64,000 nt of DNA, taken from Eucalyptus grandis (taxonomy: Eukaryota; Streptophyta; Magnoliopsida; Myrtales; Myrtaceae). Location of the stretch: contig NC_052615.1 in the NCBI RefSeq assembly GCF_016545825.1, forward strand, positions 34,683,516 through 34,747,515, written 5' to 3'. This document shows positions 12,475 to 23,036 of the stretch, piece by piece. Under the pieces are notes generated by a model. That model made no database searches. It saw nothing but the letters and a program-made list of their open reading frames with translations, and had not been told where the DNA came from. A program made the position numbers and the translations under genes. Within the stretch, counting starts at the first letter, position 1. Each line of letters opens with the position of its first letter.

Positions 12475-13607
12475 GGACCCGTTTGTTTGTATTCTTTTTT
12501 GTTTCTAAACACTTTTTCTCATTTTTTTGTTCCTGGGAACAAAAGGAAATGTAAACGCGTTGGAAGCGTTTGCCTTTTTTTTTTTTGTTCCAGGAACAAA
12601 AAAAAAAACAAACAAGAAACACAAATTTTGTGTTTCTTGTTTCTGAAACACAAATCAGAAACAAAAAAGGAACAAAAAGGGAACATGTCTCCTCGAAGCC
12701 TCTCCTCGTGCAAGCGTACCGTCGTCTTCTCCTAAGCGCCTCCCACTCTCCGGCGCCGGCAACCGCCTGCCTCGAGACCATCCGGCTTCTCCACCCGTCG
12801 TCCTCTCCGACGCCGACAACTGCGTCTGCGAGCGTCTCCACTGCGAGCGGGTGACGGAGCCGGGTCGCGGTCGTTAGGCGGCGGCGGCGCGGCGGTGCGG
12901 GGCTCACCCAGTGGGGTCTCGAGCGGCGACGTCTAGGAGCGGAGCGGGCGAGGACGGCCGGCCGAGTCGTGGGCGGCGCGGGTCGACGATCGAGCGGATC
13001 TCGAAGTCGTGGGTCATGGCGCGGTGAGATCCGATGCGGCGGTGGCCAACGGAGGCTCGAGACCCGCATGCGTCGATCGGGCGTGAGGCGGAGGGGCGGT
13101 CGCCGATGCGGTGGCGGCGAGGAGGCGTCAAGCGCGGTCGCCGATGCGGTGGAGGGAGACGACGGTGTGGCTCAGGTCACCGTCGGCCCTGGCGCGGCGA
13201 GGCCGACCTCACGCTTAGGCCGGGCGAGCTCGATCTCGCCCAGATCCGGCGAGGCCGAGCTCGCCCGCGCTGGCCAGCGACGCGAGCATCGCCGGGCTGG
13301 CGACGCCGAGCCTCGCCGTGGTAGGCGAGGCCGCCGGCCAAAAGTAGAAAAAAAAAAAAAAGGAAAAAGAAAAAAGAAAAAGAAAAAAAGGAAAAATAAG
13401 AAAGAAAATAAAAAATAAAAATAAAATATTAACAAATTAAAAGAAATAAAAAAATTATACAAACTTACCAAACGTGTTTCTATTCTTATTATATTTCTAG
13501 AACAAGTTTACCAAACACGTTTTTGTTCGAAATTGTTAAAAGGAATGAAACACTTTTTTTTATTTCATTCTAACAATTTTTAAACGTAAACGCAAACAAA
13601 CGCACCC
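12475..13607. mobile_element. PIF/Harbinger-like non-autonomous element, copy 2
   Basis: Same family and orientation as copy 1 and highly similar along its length, differing by small indels. It begins GGACCCGTTTGTTTG and ends CAAACGCACCC, with TTA at 12472-12474 (shared with copy 1) and at 13608-13610. The 3' arms of both copies (about 12280-12400 and 13420-13540) are nearly identical. It carries no coding capacity that I recognise. Confidence 0.8.
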
Positions 13608-13610
13608 TTA

Positions 13611-15116
13611 CGTTCTCTGTATGTGGAAGCAAAATCGCATTTTAGCATTTTGTTGTTATTATTATTATTATTGTTGTTGTTGTTAAAGTATTTTGTACGA
13701 TAAATGTATATATTTTTTAAGGAGATTTAGTGTGGCAACATTTTCAAAGATTGATGGACCAATCTACCGCCGTAGCATAGCGGGGGGCGAGTCTTCAATG
13801 ACTCCCTTTTTGGCATCGTGTTTTTTCCAGCCATAATTAATGTGGTGACCCATCATCCCTCAAAACAAGGAGATTAGAATTGTTTGTGCCCATAAATGTT
13901 CTTTTTTCCTTTTCGCCTATAATATTAATAGTAATAAGGTCAAAAGCATGCATAATAAGATAAATTACCAAATCCACACTAAATTAATCCTATATTTTTT
14001 TAATTTTAACAATTTAATCATGTATCTTAACGTGAAATTTAAATATTAATTGCTGACATGATGGTTATCCTAAGTGACATGTTGATATGGATAACTTCAT
14101 TGGAATCTATCATTTTACGTTGACAATTATTTTAGTATTTTTCGATGTCAATCTGTCAAAAAGATTATATTATAACTTCTCATAAAGATTTTATGATTAT
14201 ATTATTAGAATTAGAAAATTGATGATTGAATTTGCAAAAAATCATGGATGAACGGTAAAACAAACGTCGCCCTCGTTAAAACCACAAAAAATAAATAAAC
14301 GGGAGCAAAATTAGAAACTGGTTTGACCTGTTCGCAGAAGTTGCGGGGCCAGTCTGCATACTTTGATTTTAACTATTTATTTATTTATCGAAAGAGAATT
14401 GATCAAAATTAATAGGGACAGCGACAGGTGCGGCCACGAATTGCACGTGACGGGTATGGACGCATCGCCGCCGCGTGTGGAGAAACATCAGACAATCGTG
14501 GCCGTACATTTCCAGCAAAAACATGAAGAGAAAAACCGTGTCGTGTCGTGTCATGTGCAACTCACCACAGTTGTTCCCAACCTGACTGATATCTCGACGC
14601 ATCTCCATCAGTTGTCCTGTTGCGCCACGTGGATAATCTCTCTTTATTTTCCTTAATTATTAAAATCCGCTCTTGTCGTCTTCCTCGTGAAGCCATTAAA
14701 AATACACGGAGATCTTTTTTTGCTCTTTTTTTTTTTTTTTTTTCATATTTTTAATGACTTTGTTCTCTTGCGGATATTCGGATATTTTTTTGGGAATATG
14801 TCGGTCGATGTTGAGGAGCGCAGCAGCCTTGTCTTCAAATTACGTAAGCTCCAGAATCGCCCAATCGATTGCGTTGCTTGGAAAACCAGCTTCGGTTCGT
14901 CAAACCGGAAGCTAATTTAAGAGCGCACGACAAGCTGGTGATTTTATCCGATTTTGGAACCAGAAATTCTTATCCGGATCTACGCATTCTATCGGATTTG
15001 AATAAATTAATTCTCCGTCGCACAAGTATCTTACGTATGCGGTTCCCTTCCAAACTTGGAGAGTACATAGAATCTCTCGTATTTGCATGGAAAAATTGAT
15101 GCAAATGATCTTAATC
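13611..15116. other. AT-rich intergenic region
   Basis: Begins with a trinucleotide microsatellite (ATT then GTT units, about 13652-13685). The rest is AT-rich with no frame showing a known domain. The more GC-rich patch 14400-14640 has an open frame but no recognisable protein. Confidence 0.6.
13652..13685 (+). repeat. ATT/GTT trinucleotide microsatellite
   Basis: A compound run of about five ATT and four GTT units directly visible in the sequence. Confidence 0.9.
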
Positions 15117-15570
15117 TTTGGTTCAACATTCAATATTATTCTTGACTTTTTAATTTATTTAATATAATTCTTGAACTATTGATAAATGTTCAATCGAAAT
15201 TTTTCCGTTTGTTTAAGCAACAAATCGAATCTTATCAAATAATGTATAAGCTTGGCTGGATTTTCAAAATTAACAAGTTGACATATCCATCTACTTTAAA
15301 AAATGAAATTTAATTCAGGATGTCAATTGATTGGAGAAGAATATCACATGTGGATGATTCACGTGTAACCATGATATTTTTTGTCCATCAATCGAACTTG
15401 ATGGATTAGAAGTCACATCAGCAGATTTCACTAAGTTGAATTAAAAAAAGAACGGTATTGAACATTCTTACATAACTTATGGATTATATTGAACATTTAC
15501 TAATAGTTTAAAGACCACATCAAATCTATTAAAAGTTTTAGAAACACATTACACATTGAATCAAAATTTA
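15117..15570. mobile_element. Small TIR element (MITE-like), about 450 bp
   Basis: The left end (TTGGTTCAACATTCAAT onward, 15118-15195) pairs with the reverse complement of the right end (15475-15568) over about 75 bases with mismatches. The clearest shared block is TAAATGTTCAAT at 15183-15194 against its complement ATTGAACATTTA near 15489-15500. No coding capacity. Family not identified. Confidence 0.5.
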
Positions 15571-17818
15571 AAAATCGTCCGTGTCGATTTTCCTGTTTGA
15601 GCCCTCTCTGTTGGATGGGCTGGTGAGCAACACCTGGAGAAGAGCAAGGATAAGGAAAGAAAGGCGGAATCTACTCATTCATCTTGAAATCTATCAGTAG
15701 CGACTTGCCGTCCTGGAGACTCCAAAGCAATAGCGGAAGGAAAGCCACGAGTCTCGCCAGGCCCACGAAAGGACGGCCCACGGTGGGGTTGGGGATTCCA
15801 TGGCCCAATGGGCCCAATATCAGCCTATCCCGATATTAGCTGCGACGACAAACAGCCGCTGCTGCGCATCGTCACTGAAGGGAAGATGGCTTCACGATGA
15901 TGGCGCTTCGCTGTGCAATTTGTCCTCCAGGATTCGATGTCGCGGCTTGTTTCCGGCCATAGTTGATAATATCGGGTCTACGTATGCGCAAGCCAGGAGC
16001 GAGGACGTAATGGAAATGACTCGGGGATGACCTGTTTGTGCATTTGATGACATGAATGGACTTAATTAATTTGAGCATGAAAGCTGATACATGATACCGC
16101 TAGATCGAAAACCAGTCCAATTCCTGATTTTAGGTGTGGAATCATCTACCTAGACCGAATTGGTATATATATATACCTTTTAAAATTTTTAAGTTTAATA
16201 TAGAAAAAATTCATAGAATTGGAGGAACTCTTACTCTCGGACGAAATGATAAAAGAATACCCAGAAACCATGTCTCAAAATTTCCTTGCCAAGTTACAAC
16301 CTTTGAGATCTAAACGCCTAGTTTCCTCTTTGTCTCTCTCCATCACTTGCCTCATTCATCTTGCGGACTCGCCTCCCTCTCTCCCTTTCGCTCTCGATGG
16401 CTTTTGGTCTCATCGATCCCTCTCTTGCTCTCGCTCTAGATCGTCTCCAACCTTGTCACTCCCTCTATCACTCTCACTTTCGGTCGCCTTCAAACAGTCC
16501 GACTCCCAAGTGAATCGATGAAATCAATGGGCGGTTATCGGTTTCAGGGTGGGAACTACCCCATTGAAAAACCGTTCATCCCTATTATCCGAAAAGTACA
16601 AAAGTCTCATTGGTGCGTGTACCGAAAATGAGCACGTTTTCTTCATGGAGAAATGCTGATCGTTGGCTCCAGCGGAGAAATTGGCATGGGGCGACGCGAC
16701 CCCACCACTACCCAATGGCCAAAAGCAAAAAAATCTCTTGTCATCGCTCATCCATTCGCCATCGCAGAATCAGCTCAGATTTGAGACAAGATTCCCCCAC
16801 CATTTTCACGCGGAAATAGCTACTCCTCTCCCCACTGACTGTACCGTCCAAATCCCGACCACGTGTCGACTTCGCCCACTTCTGGAGAAGAAATAACGAC
16901 AGATTTGGTAAGCGACCGTAAAATTTCCCATCTATACGACTGATATTTGAGAAAATCTGTTGTTAATGGTGATTTTTACTTCCCGGGAACGGCAAGTGAT
17001 ATTGACTGAAAGTGCAGAAGAAGAAGACAATGCAGAGAAAGCAAAAGACGATGTCCCGCCTTGTGATTATGACCTTTGCGGTTCGGGAATGCGAAGACTT
17101 TGTACGAACGATGGTGGCATGCCATGGGGGCTCTTTTTCCAGCCAATTGCCAAGTTGGGGCAAGTATGTTCCAAAATACAGAATCGCTTTCGACTGTTCC
17201 ATGCAAGCACAAAAGGGGAAAAAAATTGACAGGACCCAAAAAAGATACTTATAGTAATGTTACCGATGTTGAAGCGGATTTTACGGAGTTAAAATCGTCG
17301 ACGGTCAACTCGATTTATGAAAATTGCTGTTTTTGGGACCGATACACCTACTAGCCCTCCAAGCCCGCCAATGTCCATCACAAGTTGCTGAGATTAGACG
17401 CGGGTAAGTTATTCAAAAGATTCTCATTCATGTATCTATCAGGTTATATTCGTATTCTTTCGTTTTTCTCGATCGAGCTACGTTATCCCGAAAATTAGGC
17501 CAAAGGAATTATTTTACGCGAATATTCAAGCCGAACGTCTTAGAGTGGTCCCAATTTTTTGGGGGGCAACGCGAAGAGGATTTAGCATCTCTCTTTTTAT
17601 AGAATTAACGTTGGAACCTATCGAATTTTAAGAATGTTAGGGGCGAATCGATCGAGGGACGAGGAGGTCCCCCCCATCGTTATCAACCTCCAAAAGTGTG
17701 ATGACGACTCGGGTCAACGCGATCACGACCGTCCGATCTCTAGATTCCCCCCTCCACCCCCTATCCTTTTTCATACCTTTTGCGGCGCGAATCCGCACGA
17801 TCGCGCTTGAGAACGCGC
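15571..17818. other. Intergenic region upstream of the ITPK gene, no supported gene
   Basis: Mixed-composition spacer. Several short frames on both strands overlap one another without domain signal. A TA repeat sits near 16162-16174, and a CT-rich patch at 16320-16480. Nothing here can be called a gene. Confidence 0.5.
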
Positions 17819-17824
17819 CACGTG
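17819..17824. promoter_or_regulatory. G-box (CACGTG) upstream of the ITPK gene
   Basis: A palindromic CACGTG in the context GCCACGTGTG lies about 130 bases upstream of the TATA box. G-boxes bind bZIP and bHLH factors in plants, and this context is also ABRE-like. Function is inferred from position only. Confidence 0.4.
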
Positions 17825-17953
17825 TGCACAGCCCCGAAGGGGCCCACAATTTCCCTCCGATCCATCCGGCTCGGCCGAGCGCGAGCTAACCATGGTTAGA
17901 ACCCGGCCCGCGTCTCCGCCTCCCCCCGAACCTAACCCTAGTCCACTCCAACC

Positions 17954-17963
17954 TATATAAATA
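17954..17963 (+). promoter_or_regulatory. TATA box of the ITPK gene
   Basis: TATATAAATA stands in a GC-rich setting 344 bases before the ATG at 18298. Transcription would start near 17985-17995, leaving a 5' leader of about 300 bases. Confidence 0.65.
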
Positions 17964-18009
17964 CCCGCGCCCGTTCGCCCTCACTTGGCCCCATTTTTAC
18001 CTCCGTTGC

Positions 18010-18228
18010 ATGGTTCGGTTTCGAATCCTCGGGAAGTTGAAACCTCGAACGGCGAATTTTTCCATACGCCGCGACGCCGCGCCGCGCCGCGCCGAAGCCC
18101 TAGCCGGAGCTCCGCCGCCGCCGTTTCCGGACACCGCTCCTCCTCCCGCCGCGGGCCGCCGCCGCCGCCGTCCTCTCGCGCTCCGGCCGCAGGGCCTCCG
18201 GGGGAGGGAATTGGCCTCCTGTATGTGA
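18010..18228 (+). other. Upstream ORF (72 codons) in the ITPK leader
   Basis: If transcription starts just below the TATA box, this is the first ATG of the mRNA. It opens a 72-codon arginine- and proline-rich frame that closes 69 bases before the main ATG. Such a uORF could lower translation of the kinase. The peptide shows no known domain, and its base composition may alone explain the frame. Confidence 0.4.
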
Positions 18229-18297
18229 GCTCCGGCGGGGAATCTGGCGGCCGTCGGGATTGGCGTTGAGGGCGGGGCGGCGCAGCAGCTGCGGGGC

Positions 18298-19293
18298 ATG
18301 GCGGAGGGCAGGTTCCGCGTGGGCTACGCGCTCCTGCCGAAGAAGCGGGAGAGCTTCATCCAGGACTCGCTCGTCGCGCTCGCGGGGTCCCGCGGGGTCG
18401 ATCTCGTGAGGATCGACGCCGGGCGGCCGCTCGTCGACCAGGGGCCCTTCGACTGCGTCCTCCACAAGCTGTACGGCGAGGACTGGAGGCGCCAATTGGA
18501 GGAGTTCACGGCGAGGAACCCTAATGCGGTGGTCCTGGATTCGCCGGACGCGATCGAGAGGCTCCACAACCGCATTTCCATGCTCCAGGTCGTATCGGAG
18601 CTCCGGGTCGAGAGCGAGAGCGAGTCGTTCGGGATCCCGAACCAGATTGTGATCTACGACAAGGAGACGCTGGTCGATAAGCATGCATGGGCGTCGCTGA
18701 AGTTCCCGGTGATTGCGAAACCCTTGGTCGCCGACGGGAGCGCCAAATCGCACAAGATGTCGCTCGTGTTTAACCACGACGTGCTGCACAAGCTCAAACC
18801 GCCCATTGTGCTGCAGGAGTTTGTGAATCACGGTGGGGTCATATTCAAAGTCTATGTCGTCGGCGAGTATGTGAAATGCGTGAAGCGCAAGTCCTTGCCT
18901 GATGTTACAGAGGAGAAGCAGGGGTCTCTCCAGGGGTGTTTGTCGTTCTCGCAGGTGTCCAATTTGACAACGCAGGAAAAGAATGACGATAAGTATTATA
19001 GGTCGATGCATTTGGAGGACGCGGAGATGCCTCCTCAGAGTTTTATGACGGAGATCGCAAAGGGCTTGAGGCGGGCCATGAAGTTGAATTTGTTTAACTT
19101 CGATGTGATAAGGGATGCCAGAAATGGTCACCGATACTTGGTTATTGACATTAACTATTTCCCTGGATACGCAAAGATGCCCAATTACGAGCCTGTTTTG
19201 ACTGATTTTTTCTGCGACTTAGCCCAAAAGTCGGGGAAGAATCTGGCGAAGTGCTCCGGCAAGGAGGATTGCTCTGAGAAGAGCAAGTTTTGA
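18298..19293 (+). CDS. ITPK1: Inositol-tetrakisphosphate 1-kinase (ITPK1 type), intronless
   Basis: A single uninterrupted frame of 331 residues, close to the usual 320-350 for the family. It has an ATP-grasp fold. Visible marks are HKLYGEDW from residue 56, the segment [13 protein letters not shown] near 140, [17 protein letters not shown] near 178-194, and [10 protein letters not shown] at 282-291. Asp269, Asp284 and Asn286 line up with the magnesium ligands of the family. The enzyme phosphorylates inositol tris/tetrakisphosphates, and plant ITPK1 also makes InsP7 from phytic acid. It therefore feeds phytate synthesis and phosphate or hormone signalling; it is cytosolic or nuclear. The C-terminus is a short Cys/Lys/Ser-rich tail. 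The lack of introns is normal for this clade. A TATA box and a uORF lie upstream. The ATG at 18298 starts the conserved N-terminus. Confidence 0.95.
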   Translation: MAEGRFRVGYALLPKKRESFIQDSLVALAGSRGVDLVRIDAGRPLVDQGPFDCVLHKLYGEDWRRQLEEFTARNPNAVVLDSPDAIERLHNRISMLQVVSELRVESESESFGIPNQIVIYDKETLVDKHAWASLKFPVIAKPLVADGSAKSHKMSLVFNHDVLHKLKPPIVLQEFVNHGGVIFKVYVVGEYVKCVKRKSLPDVTEEKQGSLQGCLSFSQVSNLTTQEKNDDKYYRSMHLEDAEMPPQSFMTEIAKGLRRAMKLNLFNFDVIRDARNGHRYLVIDINYFPGYAKMPNYEPVLTDFFCDLAQKSGKNLAKCSGKEDCSEKSKF

Positions 19294-22200
19294 TATTCGA
19301 ACTGTGCAGAGTTGTGACAAGAAGGTGAGGAAATTTGTGAGTAATGCTTGCAGTAGTGATGAGGATGATGGTGGCCTTCCAATTTCGCCTCAATCAAGCC
19401 TGGCACAGTGCGTAGAAGACCCATGAACAATGAATTCCTTGTTCGTTCCTCTGATGGATCCTCTGATGGATTTGTGTTGCTGGAAACAGGTCCACTTCAG
19501 GAGGCCTTTTGCTGATTGGTGACTGAAGTCGTTCGCGCCTTTTAGATGGATTTTGGACAGCGGTGAATAAGTAGCCGTATCTTGACTTCTAGTTCAAGCT
19601 TCTTGACGATCAAATGTGCGTACTCTGTTGATCTTGTATATTCCATCAATGTTTCTCTGCAGATAGGTAGTCTTTTAAGATACTTTGGAGATTTTAGGGA
19701 AAAGTTCTATTTGGAATTTTTGTTGCACAGAACTTGTTTAGTTGTGCTCTTTCATCTTTTGGCTAACCAATGAATTTTGCTTTTCCGTCAATGAATTTGT
19801 ATTTCTAGTTTCATTGATATTCTTTAAGTAAAGTCTGTCATGATTTGCTTCTCAGCTGGGATAGCACTGATGCTTATTAATTCTTCCTAATTGGTTCAAC
19901 ATTTGTCCATGTTATAATTGCCGTGATGATAATTAAGCTCCTAAGTGGTAAGAGCTAGTTGACAATATTTCCTTTTGCATCCTTGGTGTCATCAAAGGAA
20001 AGATTTTATTTACTCAATGTAAAGTTTCTGGATTTTCTCAACCTCTTGTATTCGACATAGCATTTCATTAATTTTGTGCCTTGCATGCGTTACATCTCGC
20101 TCTTCTTTAATTGCACTTGATACTATCTGCTTCTTTTTGTTGGAAAAATTTCCAATAAAGGACACTGGAGAATGCTATGGCCACTGCTTGCTTTGGCTTT
20201 TGATTGGGTATGGGGTATTTCTAATCGATGGAAATGTGCAAGCAGTTGCGTGATTAGTTCGTTGCTTCCATACTAATAAGGCATAACGTGGAATTATCCC
20301 TTGTACGGAAGCAGATTATCTCACTTATTTTCAAACATCAATGACTGGTTGCCAAATTGATATACTGTTGCCATTTATGGAATTAGGATAGTTAAGTTTG
20401 ACAGAGCCATTGGGTTGTTCTGTATCTTCTGGAGTGAGTACCGTTATTTCCCTAGGATCGCTGCCCAATAAATGCAGTAGGATGAATTTGTGCTGTTGGA
20501 ATGCTCACTCCGCATTAGATAAGATAGTTCCATAGGCCAGCTGCATCATATTGGATAATTGGATGGTATGATCACAACATGCCCCATTAATTTCTCTCAT
20601 CTCATAATGAGCATGAATAGGCAAGTATGCTACGTTCAGTGTTAAGTCCAAAATGGTGGACTTGATTGTCCAATGACGCTTTAGGTAATAAAGTCGACGC
20701 AGTTGACATTACAGTTCTCTGGATGTTTGTACATGTTATCTGATTGTTATTGTTCGGATGGCTGGGCATGGTTTAGGTAGAATCTAGTGGCATGTCCGGA
20801 GAAGTTTAGTTTTATGCTTTGGAAGAGTTCACTTTATTAGGAATACTAGATTGTTGAGAAAAGAGCTTGGACATAGAGAAATAATATTCAAGATCTTTGT
20901 CAAAAAGAAGTAAGAGTTTCTCAAAGGGAAAATAGCGGGCAAAATCAGACTAAATGCACAGGAAATTGATTCAATGATATCTCAATCAGAGACTTTGCGA
21001 AAATATGTATGAATGGTTAAGAATGGCTGCTTGTTTATTATCTGCTCCTAACTCATGCTTTAAGTCAGTCCTGGGAAGGCCTTTGTGCTTATGTCTAAGC
21101 CTTCATGTTATTTTCGAGTTCCAACTAGAACTTTCCTGGAGAGATACCAATGGAGAATTCACTTAAATGAATTTGACATTGATTCATGTAGCAGATTGTT
21201 TCGTGGGAGCCCCAATAGATTCTTTGAATCACGACCTGTTTGTAATGTGTTTTCTTTGTACGGCTGAGTAAAGATGTGTTTTGGGATTCTGGTCATGATG
21301 TTACACTGAATGGTAGAGGAAACCGGCCACATCTGCAGGTCACAAACTTGACACTTGTCTCAAGTTTTCCAAGACGCGTACAGTGCTGGTTTATGGTCTC
21401 ATCATCGTGGTCTGGTGGAAAGACCTGTTTGACTTCCTAGTTGCTCAGGCTGATGATTTGGCAACAGTCCACTCTTGCAGGTAAGCAGGTTTTGTTGTTG
21501 CATGTTAAATCCATGGTGATGATTGTGGACACATGGATGATGGATAAGAGCAATATGCTAATTGAAGTACCTCTAACATTATTCTATGGATTATTGCACT
21601 ATTTGCACTTTCTAGTGAGGTTCCAATGTTGGAGAATGACTGCCATTTGCCACCCATAATTAGCTGAGGAAATGAAAAGATTCAATGCAAGGTGGCTGAG
21701 TCAATCTGATACTTAGAGCTTCCTCACTAGCGAGTGCTTCAGTTATGTCGCGAACCGAGAGGTCCCTTTTTGCACTGCACAACTTGGATTGCTAGAAAGC
21801 AAAACAAATCCTCTACATTTTAGAAGGGAGAATTTCAAAAGAATGGATATTTATAAGTCTCTACGTCATCAGAAATACCCAGAGGCCTCACAGTGTCTGT
21901 CATTGTAGCTGTCATTGTTCTGTTCTCTTGAGGGTCTTTCAGGCCCCAAAAGATCCATTAGTGATGACTGCAGCCGGCAGGTGATGAGGGTTAAGGTCAA
22001 AGAAACTTGACATCCTTACGGATTGGAGAAGTTCAGATGATAAGGAGAGAAGCCATGGTGTAGCTAACGGATTGTTCTAGGACTGCTGCCTCAATGCGGC
22101 TCAAGCTAATCTCGATGTTGAGCAGCTATATGCATTACAGGTTATGGGTTTTAGCACGTTACCAAATAGAACTGGTAATTTACGGAATTCCCTCACTCTG

Positions 22201-23036
22201 AAATTGTCTTAATCTCACTGCATAATCACCAATCGCCGAACTGAATTCTAATTGACAGAACCAGGAGGGCAAAAATCAAATGGGATAGTGACCTCAAGCT
22301 GGTCACCTTTTGTCATTTGAGTCCTTTCGATAGGCATGTTGGACGGAAAATTCGTAGCAGTTTTGTTCTCTCGGTTTTTGCTAAAAATGTGGCATTGACG
22401 TGGTTCCACACGGATGGCACGACAGAAAAAAAGTGGAATAAAAAGGGACGCATAAAGAGAGAGAGGGGTCGAGAGGGAGGAGGCCGCGAGCGATGGGTGG
22501 CAACCTCTGGCAGAATACCTCAACTCGTGATGTCATTAATTCAAATCAGGCCAAATAACTCACTTTCGGCAGAATAGTCTTTAGCAAACCAAATTCTCTG
22601 TGCCAATCAGGCAAAAAATACAGTGGATGTTGCATGAACTTGGACACCCCCGACACCATGCATAAGTCACATCTTTAGCAGCCTGGAAGTAAGAAAAGGA
22701 TCTATCTTCTAACGTGATCCTTTCGCTCATATAAACGCCAGCCATCATTTTCAGCAACTACAAATGAGCCGACCCTTGTGCCTCCACTCCTACCCAGAGA
22801 AGGGCAGAAATGAGCAATTTAGTCCCAGGGTGTGACGAACTGGCCCTTTGAATCTTTTCCGAGGTGTAGTCTAATGGATCAAAATGCAGGGCCAACAGCT
22901 GTACTCAACAGAAGGGACAAACCATGGTGTGATCAGATACTGATGTGTAGCTGAATTAAATTTTCTTTGGAGGGGCGTATGAATCACTGGTGTTCTTCCT
23001 CTAGTTTTTTTTTTTTTTTAATATAGTGAGAGAATC
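19294..23036. other. Long intergenic region between ITPK and RAD1
   Basis: The first few hundred bases should be the ITPK 3' UTR. The remainder is moderately AT-rich unique-looking DNA with only short frames and no domain signal. 22240-22530 is a purine-rich patch. A T run at 23007-23019 lies just past the RAD1 stop codon. A non-coding transcript cannot be excluded. Confidence 0.5.

Noticed and set aside
11729..13471. Many Arg/Ala-rich frames of 75-236 codons on both strands
   Set aside because: They lie in the GC-rich cores of the two Harbinger-like elements, overlap in several frames and repeat in both copies; they show composition bias, not a transposase or gene.
15800..17354. Several frames of 70-100 codons between 15.8 and 17.4 kb
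   Set aside because: They overlap on both strands, contain no known motif and have no splice partners that extend them.
18100..19131. 343-codon open frame on the minus strand opposite ITPK1
   Set aside because: It is the antisense shadow of a GC-rich coding exon; the plus-strand frame carries all ITPK motifs and the antisense protein has none.
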